Below, one piece after another: positions 1 to 6,253 of a DNA stretch of 12,977 bases (positions within the stretch are counted from its first letter, which is position 1; each line of letters begins with the position of its first letter). The notes beneath the pieces are model-generated. The model ran no database searches. It had not been told where the DNA came from and saw only the letters and a program-made list of their open reading frames with translations. Source of the DNA: an uncultured Thiomonas sp. (GTDB lineage: Bacteria > Pseudomonadota > Gammaproteobacteria > Burkholderiales > Burkholderiaceae_C); assembly GCA_937927695.1 (NCBI GenBank), contig CALBRU010000389.1, positions 1-12,977 on the forward strand, given 5' to 3'. The translations under genes and the position numbers were made by a program.

Positions 1-2
1 AG

Positions 3-251
3 ATGCACACGCAGTTTGCGCCGATGCAGCGGCTGATCGAGCGGGTGGACGCGCAAATGAACGCGCAGATGAACGCGGTGTTCGGGCCGATGTCCACCCT
101 GCGCGTGCTGTTGCCGCAGTCGCCGTGGCTGATGCCGCCGGTGCTGCCCACGATGGTGCTGTTGACGCCGCAGCAAGCCCCGCAAGCGCAGCCGCCACAG
201 CAGCACCCGGCGGCTCCGGTCGCGCATCCGGCGCAGCGCTGGCAGGCGTAA
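3..251 (+). CDS. Unrecognised Met/Gln/Pro/Ala-rich ORF, possibly the C-terminal end of a longer gene
   Basis: The frame begins at the window edge, so the ATG at base 3 may be internal to a longer gene. The 82 visible residues end in TAA at 249-251. The first half is Met-rich and possibly helical, with a small tandem repeat (AQMN twice, from a 12-bp direct repeat at 51-62 and 63-74). The middle is hydrophobic (LLPQSPWLMPPVLPTMVLL) and the tail is a low-complexity Gln/Pro/Ala run. I recognise no family or catalytic motif. It is co-directional with the polymerase gene downstream, but a 114-bp gap holding a promoter and LexA box separates them, so they are probably separate units. It could be a genuine tail (phasin-like or surface proteins often end this way) or a spurious ORF in GC-rich DNA. 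Confidence 0.35.
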   Translation: MHTQFAPMQRLIERVDAQMNAQMNAVFGPMSTLRVLLPQSPWLMPPVLPTMVLLTPQQAPQAQPPQQHPAAPVAHPAQRWQA

Positions 252-287
252 AACCCCCGCGCGGCAGCGCCGCTTGCAGCGGACGAC

Positions 288-316
288 TTGCCAGCGTCAT
301 GACGGCATGAAATACT
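288..316 (+). promoter_or_regulatory. Candidate sigma70-type promoter of the Y-family polymerase gene
   Basis: A -35-like TTGCCA (288-293) is followed by exactly 17 bases and a -10-like AATACT (311-316, four of six matches to TATAAT). The -10 hexamer is the left end of the LexA palindrome, so bound LexA would block polymerase. Transcription would begin near 323, leaving a leader of about 40 nt. The hexamers were read by eye and no start site has been mapped. Confidence 0.5.
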
Positions 317-334
317 GTGCTTAAAAACAGTATT
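311..334 (+). promoter_or_regulatory. LexA (SOS) operator
   Basis: The site reads AATACTGT-N8-ACAGTATT. It contains the CTGT-N8-ACAG core of the Escherichia coli-type LexA box (315-318 and 327-330), and the dyad extends to perfect 8-bp arms around an AT-rich centre (GCTTAAAA). It ends 31 bp before the ATG of the DNA polymerase and overlaps the predicted -10 element. Both position and target are what is expected of an SOS-repressed translesion polymerase. An AT-rich perfect dyad is also out of character for this GC-rich DNA. Confidence 0.88.
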
Positions 335-365
335 TCGGCGCGCTGCGCAAGCGGCGCGGACTGCC

Positions 366-1613
366 ATGACGCTGCGCTGCCTGCTGGTCGATTTCAATTC
401 CTACTTCGCCTCGGTGGAGCAGCAGCTTTGCCCCGAGTTGCGCGGGCGGCCGGTGGGCGTGGTGCCCATGATGGCCGACACCACCTGCTGCATCGCCGCC
501 AGCTACGAGGCCAAAGCGTTTGGTGTGAAGACCGGCACGCAGGTGGCGCAGGCGCGCCGGCTGTGTCCGGGCATCGTGTTCGTGGTGGCGCGGCATGCCG
601 AGTATGTGCGGATCCACCACCGCGCCGTGGCCGTGGTGGACACCATTGCGCCGGTGGAACAGGTGCTCTCCATCGACGAAATGGCCTGCAGCCTGCCCAT
701 GGGCTGGACCAGCCGCGAGCGCGCCACGCAACTGGCGCTGCGCCTCAAGGCGGCGCTGCGCGAGGCGCTGGGCGAGTGCCTGCGGGTGTCGGTGGGCATC
801 GCGCCCAATGTGTTTCTTGCCAAGCAGGCGTCCAATCTGCAAAAGCCCGACGGTCTGGTGGTGATCGACGCGGGCGACCTGCCCGGCCCGCTGCTGCGCA
901 TGCAGCTCACCGATCTCACCGGCATCAATGTGCGCATGCTCGCGCGGCTGCAGGCGCACGGCATCCACAGCGTGGAGCAGCTCTGGCGGGCGCGGCGCGA
1001 GCAACTGCGCGTGGTGTGGGGCGGCATTGCGGGCGAGGCTTTCTTTGATCGCCTGCACGGGCTGGCGTCGGGCGTGCAGGCTGCCAACCCGCGGCGTTCG
1101 CTCGGGCATTCGCACGTGCTGCCGCCCGAGATGCGCAGCACGGAGGGCGCGCTGGCCGTGCTCGACCGCCTCACGCAGAAAGCCGCGATGCGTCTGCGCC
1201 GCGAGCACCTGCTGGCCGGGGCCATGACGGTGATGCTCAAGCTCACCCGTCGGCACGGCGAGCGCCTGCGTCCCGAGCGCGGCGCCCGCTTCGCGCCGAC
1301 GGCCGACACCCGAGCCCTGCTGCACACCCTGCGCGAGTTGTGGCCCGGCATGGTTCCTGCGGGCTGGGCGCCGATGAAAGTGGCCATGCTGCTGCACGAT
1401 CTGCGCCAGCCCGGGCAGACCAGCGCCAGCCTGTTTGAGGGCGACGTGCCCGGCTCTGATGCGGAGCAGGCCGCGCTGTGGAGCGCAGTCGATGCCCTCA
1501 ACGTGCGCTACGGCCGCCACACCATCTATTGCGGCAGCGGCCATCAGGGGCGGGAGGAAGCCCCCATGCGCATCGCGTTCAACCACATCCCCGATCTGGA
1601 AACGGAGGGGTGA
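366..1613 (+). CDS. Y-family translesion DNA polymerase (DinB/UmuC superfamily)
   Basis: A 415-residue error-prone polymerase expected to copy past DNA lesions. The N-terminal catalytic domain shows the DFNSYFASVE motif (residues 9-18: metal ligand D9, probable steric-gate F14), the nucleotide-binding SYEAKAFGVKTG segment (46-57), SIDE (102-105, catalytic D104/E105) and SVGIAPNVFLAKQASNLQKPDG (142-163). A helix-hairpin-helix-like segment follows at about 176-210, then a little-finger domain. QTSASLF (351-357) is a plausible beta-clamp-binding peptide. The acidic residues are intact, so this is not an inactive ImuB. The N in DFN is UmuC-like, whereas DinB usually has DxD, and no umuD or imuA lies in the window. 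Start: ATG at 366 behind a weak purine-rich GCGGA. A LexA box sits upstream. Relatives are sometimes labelled 'ImpB', after the plasmid UmuC homologue; this has nothing to do with type VI secretion. The family is certain; the subgroup is less so. Confidence 0.92.
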   Translation: MTLRCLLVDFNSYFASVEQQLCPELRGRPVGVVPMMADTTCCIAASYEAKAFGVKTGTQVAQARRLCPGIVFVVARHAEYVRIHHRAVAVVDTIAPVEQVLSIDEMACSLPMGWTSRERATQLALRLKAALREALGECLRVSVGIAPNVFLAKQASNLQKPDGLVVIDAGDLPGPLLRMQLTDLTGINVRMLARLQAHGIHSVEQLWRARREQLRVVWGGIAGEAFFDRLHGLASGVQAANPRRSLGHSHVLPPEMRSTEGALAVLDRLTQKAAMRLRREHLLAGAMTVMLKLTRRHGERLRPERGARFAPTADTRALLHTLRELWPGMVPAGWAPMKVAMLLHDLRQPGQTSASLFEGDVPGSDAEQAALWSAVDALNVRYGRHTIYCGSGHQGREEAPMRIAFNHIPDLETEG

Positions 1614-1701
1614 GAGCGCATGGTTCTGCCGCCGATCATCAGACAGGGGCGGGGCTTCTTCACGGCCTGGGATGCATCAAGGCCAGACCTGACTCCGCTC
1701 A

Positions 1702-1735
1702 TGTGCGCAGGGTGTTGCGGCCGGGGCTGCGCACA
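1702..1735. terminator. Inverted repeat between convergent genes, possible bidirectional terminator
   Basis: TGTGCGCAG (1702-1710) and CTGCGCACA (1727-1735) form a perfect 9-bp stem around a 16-base GC-rich loop. It lies between the converging ends of the polymerase gene (stop at 1613) and the ABM gene (stop at 1754), where a shared terminator would be useful. Neither strand has a T-run after the stem, so it is not a canonical intrinsic terminator. The rest of the 140-bp gap shows nothing I can name. Confidence 0.3.
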
Positions 1736-1753
1736 GGCGCGCTACTTCGACGT

Positions 1754-2062
1754 TCAATGTTTCTGCGCTTCGTGCAAGGTCGTGAAGTGCTCAACCACCG
1801 GCGGCTGCGCGAAGTAGGGGCCGACAATCGCCCGCCACTGCGAAAACGCCTCGGACTGGCGAAACCCCACGGTGTGGTCTTCCAGGGTGGCCCAGCGGAT
1901 CATCAGCAGATAGCGTTCGGGCGCTTCAATCCCTTTGCGGATTTCGTAGCCCTCGAAGCCCTTGGCGTGCGAGATGACGGTGTTCACGCCATGGACGATG
2001 GCGGCTTCGAATTCGGCCTGACTGCCGGGCCGGATCTGAATATCAGCGAGTTCATGAATCAT
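1754..2062 (-). CDS. Antibiotic biosynthesis monooxygenase (ABM)-fold protein
   Basis: A 102-residue protein with the single ferredoxin-like alpha/beta barrel of the ABM family. Visible hallmarks are the N-terminal strand HELADIQIRPGS with a following helix, the GFEGYEIRKGIEAPERYLLMIRW core (two strands joined by a turn), and the LEDHTVGFRQSEAFSQWRAIVGPYF helix-strand region with the usual H and W/F positions. Family members act on quinone-like or aromatic substrates, degrade haem, or simply bind small hydrophobic ligands; the substrate cannot be told from sequence. No signal peptide is visible, so it is probably cytosolic. The ATG at 2062 has a GGAG about ten bases upstream. It starts 24 bp after the SDR stop, so the two are probably cotranscribed and may act on one substrate. 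Family assignment is firm; function is open. Confidence 0.85.
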   Translation of the reverse strand: MIHELADIQIRPGSQAEFEAAIVHGVNTVISHAKGFEGYEIRKGIEAPERYLLMIRWATLEDHTVGFRQSEAFSQWRAIVGPYFAQPPVVEHFTTLHEAQKH

Positions 2063-2086
2063 GTTGGGGAGTCTCCAGAGTTGGGT

Positions 2087-2851
2087 TCAACGTTCCTGAT
2101 CGGTGGGGCGCATCAAAATTTCGTTGATGTTCACATGAGCGGGCTGACCCGCGCAGAAGACGATGGCGCGGGCGATGTCTGCGCTTTGCAACTGGCGCAT
2201 GCTGTCGGCCCAGCTGTTGAGCGCCGTCTGCGTGGGCGCGTGAGCGATATGGTCGCGCAGCTCGGTCTGCGCCACGCCAGGCTCGATCACGGTGACGCGG
2301 ATATTGTCTTTGTAGACCTCGCGCCGCAGCGATTCGCTAAAACCCACCACGCCCCATTTCGAGGCCGAATAGCCCCCGCCGTTGGGGTTGGCCTGCCGCC
2401 CCGCAGTGGAGGCCATATTGAAAATGTGCCCGTCCTTTCTGGCGCGCATACCGGGCAGGGCGGCCTGGCAACTGGCCATGAGGCCGAGCAGGTTCAGCTG
2501 GATCATGTGCTGCCAGCGTGTCATGTCCGCACTGTCGATGGGCTCCAGGTACATGACCCCGGCGTTGTTGACCAGGATGTCGAGGCGGCCGAAATGCGCT
2601 TCGGTGTTGTGCACGATGGCTTGTGCGGCTTTGACTTCGGCCAGGTCGGCGGGAAGAACCAGCACCTCGGCGCCCAGCGCGCGCAGGCGTGCGGCAAGAG
2701 CGTCCAGCCGGTCGCCGCGGCGTGCGCTCAGGGCCAGGCGCGCGCCGGCCTGGGCGAACAGTTCGGCGGTCGCTTCGCCGAAGCCGGAGGAGGCGCCGGT
2801 GATGAGGACGACGCGATCTTTGAGCGATGCAGGAGCGAGATTCAGGGACAT
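2087..2851 (-). CDS. SDR-family NAD(P)-dependent oxidoreductase
   Basis: A 254-residue classical short-chain dehydrogenase/reductase. It has TGASSGFG (18-25, the TGxxxGxG nucleotide loop), ARR after the second strand (43-45, where Arg usually favours NADPH), NNAG (95-98), and the catalytic tetrad N120, S148, Y161 and K165 (YSASK). PGVAQT (191-196) is the usual cofactor-side motif. Length is normal and nothing is missing, so it should be an active cytosolic enzyme. It resembles the YdfG/serine-dehydrogenase-like oxidoreductases with broad hydroxy substrates, but the substrate is unknown. Start: ATG at 2851 behind a strong AAGGAG with 7-base spacing. A 93-bp gap separates it from the antiporter stop, long enough for its own promoter. 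The ABM gene follows closely, suggesting a two-gene unit. Confidence 0.93.
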   Translation of the reverse strand: MSLNLAPASLKDRVVLITGASSGFGEATAELFAQAGARLALSARRGDRLDALAARLRALGAEVLVLPADLAEVKAAQAIVHNTEAHFGRLDILVNNAGVMYLEPIDSADMTRWQHMIQLNLLGLMASCQAALPGMRARKDGHIFNMASTAGRQANPNGGGYSASKWGVVGFSESLRREVYKDNIRVTVIEPGVAQTELRDHIAHAPTQTALNSWADSMRQLQSADIARAIVFCAGQPAHVNINEILMRPTDQER

Positions 2852-2858
2852 GTTTTTT

Positions 2859-2864
2859 CTCCTT
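2859..2864 (-). promoter_or_regulatory. Strong ribosome binding site of the SDR gene
   Basis: On the minus strand AAGGAG lies seven A-rich bases before the ATG at 2851. It is the best Shine-Dalgarno among the minus-strand genes apart from that of mdtC, and it fixes the SDR start. The antiporter and outer-membrane-factor starts have only weak sites and probably rely on coupling. Confidence 0.75.
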
Positions 2865-2944
2865 GGGCAAAGCCAAAGACTGTACGCGCGTGGCGTCTTT
2901 TCTGCAGGCGCACGAACGGCGAAACCCCGTTGCTCGATTCCCTC

Positions 2945-4753
2945 TTATGCAGCCCCATCCGTCACGGTCTTGGGCGCCTCGGTGCTGCCTTCCGCAGCCG
3001 TGGTCAGGTGCAGCTGGGCGTCGCCCTGGAGAATGTCTTCCAGCTCGGCGCGGGCGTTTTTCGACAGGGCGATGAGCGCGGCCCTGTCGTGAAACACGGC
3101 CTGCTGACGGTCGAGCACTCGCAGGTCGTGGGCGGTGAACAGCGCGACCACGCGGTCGGCATCAACCTCGGGCTGCACGGTCTGCAGTGCTCGCCGTCCC
3201 AGCTCCACACTCGTGCCCCAGGTTTCGCGCAGCACTTCTTTCACGCCAAGCTCGCGCAGGCGCATGAGATGGGTGCGGTTGCGCGCCCGCGCCAGCAGCG
3301 GCACGTCCGGGAAATGGGCGCGCAGCAACTCGGCGATCTTCAGGCTGGCCTCGACGTCATCGACGGCGAGGACGAACAGCCGGGCGTCCTGCACATGGGC
3401 GGCGCGCAGCAGCGACAGGCGGGTGGCGTCGCCGTAGTAGATCTTGTTGCCGAACTGGCGCACGAAATCCACCTGTTCGGCGCTGGCGTCCAGCGCGGTG
3501 AAGGCCACGCCTTGGGCGTTGAGCAGCCGACCAACCACCTGGCCAACGCGCCCGTAACCCGCAATGACCACGGGTTGACCGGGCTCGTCGATGGTGCTGA
3601 AGGGCGGCGCCTGACGGCTGCGCGCCCACGGCTGGATCAGCCGGTCGTTGAGGATGAGCAGAAACGGCGCCAGGGCCATGGAGACGGCCACTGCCACGGT
3701 CAGCAGCTCGGCGGTGGGGCCGTTGAGCAGACCGCCACCGCGCGCGCTGGCGAACAGCACAAAGGCGAACTCGCCGCCGCAGGCCAGCACGATAGCCAGC
3801 GGACGGCTGAGCGCGTCGTCACCGCCGATGAGCCGCCGCCCGGCGTAGAGCGTGAGGGCCTTGAGCAGCAGAATGCCTGCCCCTAGGCCGAGCACCTGCA
3901 AGGGCTTGGCCATCACCAGCGGCAGCGCAATGCCCATGCCCACCGCGATGAAAAACAGGCCGAGCAGCAGGCTCTCGAAGGGTTCGATGGCTGCCTCTAA
4001 CTCATGGCGGAATTCCGAATCGGCCAGCAGCACCCCTGCGAGAAAGGCGCCCAGCGAGGCCGACAGACCCACGCTGTTCAGCCCCACGCCGATGCCCACG
4101 GCGCCCAGCAGCGCGGCGGCGGCGAACAGTTCGCGGTTGCCGCCGCCGAACCGCGCCACATAGCGGAACATGGTGGCCAGCACCGGCCGCCCGGCCAGGG
4201 CCACGACCAGCAAAGCCGCCAGGGCGGGCCAACCCGGCGCCTGCCCGCCGGCACCGGTGAGGGCGAGCAGCGCCAGAATGGGAATCACGCTCACGTCCTG
4301 GAACAGGAGAATGGCGAAGGTCTCCCGGCCGAAGCGCGTGGTCAGCTCCCGGCGCTCGGCCAGCAGCGGCAGGATGTAGGCGGTGGACGACATGGCCAGC
4401 GCCACGCCCACCAGCGCGGCGCCCGTCCACCCCAGGCCCAGCGCCGCGGCGATGGCGGCAACCGGCAGCGCCACCCCGGCCATCTGCAGCGCGCCAAGGC
4501 CGAACACCTGCCGCCGCAGCGCCCACAGGCGGCTGGGCTGAAGTTCGAGACCGATGAGGAACATCAGCAGCGTGACGCCCAGCTCGGCGGTGTGCAGCAC
4601 CGACTCCGGCCGGCTCACCACGCCCAGGCCGTAAGGCCCGACGGCGATGCCCGCCACGAGGTAACCGAGCACCGAGCCCAGGCCGAAGCGTTTGAACAGG
4701 GGAACCAGCAAGACGCTGGCGGCCAGCAGGGTGAGCAGGGCGGTGGCGGACAT
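2945..4753 (-). CDS. kefB: KefB/KefC-type K+(monovalent cation)/H+ antiporter, CPA2 family
   Basis: A 602-residue inner-membrane protein, the usual length for KefB/KefC. Residues 1 to ~375 form the Na+/H+-exchanger domain of about 12 membrane helices, with LGYLVAGIAVGPYGLG (29-44), FQDVSVIP (151-158, ion-binding D153) and GGEFAFVLF (326-334). HELEAAIEPF (250-259) matches the acidic regulatory loop and looks more like KefB than KefC. Residues ~393-520 are an RCK/TrkA-N Rossmann domain: GYGRVG (399-404), D422 at the end of strand two, GDATR (441-445) and RAR (489-491, in the region that contacts glutathione in KefC). The tail AELEDI also resembles KefB. In E. coli these carriers release K+ and acidify the cell in response to electrophile-glutathione adducts. 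No KefF/KefG partner oxidoreductase is visible. It starts 49 bp after the outer-membrane-factor stop. Family is certain; the B/C choice and glutathione gating are inferred. Confidence 0.88.
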   Translation of the reverse strand: MSATALLTLLAASVLLVPLFKRFGLGSVLGYLVAGIAVGPYGLGVVSRPESVLHTAELGVTLLMFLIGLELQPSRLWALRRQVFGLGALQMAGVALPVAAIAAALGLGWTGAALVGVALAMSSTAYILPLLAERRELTTRFGRETFAILLFQDVSVIPILALLALTGAGGQAPGWPALAALLVVALAGRPVLATMFRYVARFGGGNRELFAAAALLGAVGIGVGLNSVGLSASLGAFLAGVLLADSEFRHELEAAIEPFESLLLGLFFIAVGMGIALPLVMAKPLQVLGLGAGILLLKALTLYAGRRLIGGDDALSRPLAIVLACGGEFAFVLFASARGGGLLNGPTAELLTVAVAVSMALAPFLLILNDRLIQPWARSRQAPPFSTIDEPGQPVVIAGYGRVGQVVGRLLNAQGVAFTALDASAEQVDFVRQFGNKIYYGDATRLSLLRAAHVQDARLFVLAVDDVEASLKIAELLRAHFPDVPLLARARNRTHLMRLRELGVKEVLRETWGTSVELGRRALQTVQPEVDADRVVALFTAHDLRVLDRQQAVFHDRAALIALSKNARAELEDILQGDAQLHLTTAAEGSTEAPKTVTDGAA

Positions 4754-4802
4754 GGGGCGATGGTACGAACAGCCGACGCCTGGCGCTGCTGCCCGCGTGC
4801 GC

Positions 4803-6248
4803 CTATCGCGCGCCGGACGAAGCCGCTGGCAGCGGCCCGATGGCCGGCGTGTCGGCCGCGCCCCAGCCGCCGCCCAGCGCCTGAATCAGGGCCACGCTGG
4901 CGGCGTAGCGACGGTTCAGCAGGGTGAGCTGCGCATTGCGCGCGCTGGTGGCTGTGGTCTGCGCGGTGATCACGTTGAGGTAGGGCGCGGTGCCCGCCTT
5001 GTACTGGTTTTCGGCCAGACGCAGCGAGACCTCGGCGGCCTGCACCACCTCGGCTTGTTGCTGCGCCTCTTGCGCCAGGATGCGTTGCGCGGCGAGGTTG
5101 TCTTCCACCTGTTGCAGCGCGGTCAGCACGCTCTGGCGGTAGTTGGCCACGGTCTGGCGGTAGGCCGCCTGGCTGCTTTGCACCTGCGCGCGGCGCAGTC
5201 CGCCGTCGAACAGTGTGGCCGCGAGTTGCGGGCCTAGGGACCAGAACAGCGAGGGCGCGGAAAACAGCTCGGTAATGCGCGCGGCCTGGCTGCCGCCTTG
5301 CGCCGAGAGTGTGAGGTTGGGGAACCAGGCGGTCTGCGCCACGCCGATCTGTGCATTGGCCGCTTGCACCTGGGCTTGCGCCGCGGCCAGGTCGGGACGG
5401 CGCTGCAGCAACTGCGCGGGGATGCCCGCAGGAATTGCGGGCACTTCGGGCAGGGTGTTCGCCGCAGGCAGAGAGAACTCCGCCGGGGGTTTGCCCACCA
5501 GCACAGCGATGGCGTTCTGCAACTGCACGCGGGTCACGCCCAGATCGGTCAGGCTGGTCTGCGCCTGCAGCAACTGGGTGCGCGCCGAGGCCACGTCGGC
5601 GGCGGTGCCCACCCCGGCCTTGTAGCGGTTGTCGGTGATCTGCAGAGCGCGCTGGTAGGCAGCCACGGTGTTTTGGGCCAGCACGATTTGCGCGTCCACG
5701 GTGCGTATTTGCAGATAGCTGGTGGCGAGGGTGGATTGCAGGCTGAGCTGGGTGTTTGCCAGGGTGGCGGCGCTGGCGGCAGCGGTGGCCTGCCCCGCCT
5801 GCACCTGCAGCCGCACCTTGCCCCACAGGTCGGGCTCCCAGCTGGCGCCGAGCGAGGCGCTCAGGCTGTTGCCCACGGCGCCGGTGCCCGCGGTTCTGGC
5901 GCGGTTGGCCGAAGCTCCGGCAGTCACTGCAGGGTAGTAGGCGGCCTGGGCTTGTGCCACCGCAGCTTGCGCCTGTTCGTAAGCGGCGAGCTGGGCGGCG
6001 AGGCTCTGGTTGTGCTGCGCCACCTGGGTTTCGAGGTCGTTCAGCACCGGGTCGTCGAACACGCTCCACCAAGCGCCGCGCGGGGCCGCGGCCATCGCCT
6101 GCGCGGGTTCCCAGCCACTCTGGGCTTGGGCATAGCTTGCAGGCAGGGCGATTTTCACCGGGGCTTCAGGCAGCGTGGCGGCGCAGGCGGCCAGTATCAA
6201 GATCAAGGGGACGGCGAGCGACAGGCGAGGTGGGGCGATGGTTTTCAT
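4803..6248 (-). CDS. RND efflux outer-membrane factor lipoprotein (NodT/OpmB/OprM type)
   Basis: A 481-residue TolC-like channel that should carry drugs from the RND pump across the outer membrane. The N-terminus is a lipoprotein signal: positive start, hydrophobic LAVPLILILAAC and a lipobox ending at C22 (LAAC). Two outer-membrane-efflux repeats follow, each with long Ala/Gln-rich helices: SWEPDLWGKV (136-145), YKAGVGTAADV (209-219), LQRRPDLAAA (281-290), LFDGG (346-350) and YKAGTAPYLNVITAQ (416-430). These are classic NodT-family landmarks. The ATG at 6248 lies 5 bp after the mdtC stop with little Shine-Dalgarno, so translation is probably coupled. Having its own outer-membrane factor makes the unit resemble Pseudomonas MuxABC-OpmB more than E. 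coli MdtABC, which borrows TolC. No palindromic repeats interrupt this gene. Confidence 0.93.
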   Translation of the reverse strand: MKTIAPPRLSLAVPLILILAACAATLPEAPVKIALPASYAQAQSGWEPAQAMAAAPRGAWWSVFDDPVLNDLETQVAQHNQSLAAQLAAYEQAQAAVAQAQAAYYPAVTAGASANRARTAGTGAVGNSLSASLGASWEPDLWGKVRLQVQAGQATAAASAATLANTQLSLQSTLATSYLQIRTVDAQIVLAQNTVAAYQRALQITDNRYKAGVGTAADVASARTQLLQAQTSLTDLGVTRVQLQNAIAVLVGKPPAEFSLPAANTLPEVPAIPAGIPAQLLQRRPDLAAAQAQVQAANAQIGVAQTAWFPNLTLSAQGGSQAARITELFSAPSLFWSLGPQLAATLFDGGLRRAQVQSSQAAYRQTVANYRQSVLTALQQVEDNLAAQRILAQEAQQQAEVVQAAEVSLRLAENQYKAGTAPYLNVITAQTTATSARNAQLTLLNRRYAASVALIQALGGGWGAADTPAIGPLPAASSGAR

Positions 6249-6253
6249 GGGGT

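Noticed and set aside
366..1613. Type VI secretion protein ImpB
   Set aside because: That label arises from a shared name with the plasmid UmuC-like ImpB. The SIDE and DFNSYFASVE motifs make it a DNA polymerase.
1620..1817. A 65-codon Cys-rich ORF just after the polymerase stop
   Set aside because: It has eight Cys and a GGAGG somewhat too far upstream, but it overlaps the end of the ABM gene antisense, lacks a regular CxxC pattern and ends in the antisense of a recognised gene. Probably chance.
2865..2944. Terminator after the antiporter gene (AACGG / CCGTT stem)
   Set aside because: Only five base pairs with no T-run. Too weak to call, and no convincing promoter hexamers were found in this gap either.
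1478..3886. An 802-codon open frame on the plus strand
   Set aside because: It runs through the 3' end of the polymerase and then antisense to the ABM, SDR and antiporter genes. Those have clear family motifs; this frame is His/Gln/Gly/Arg-rich with no recognisable domain, the usual shadow in high-GC DNA.
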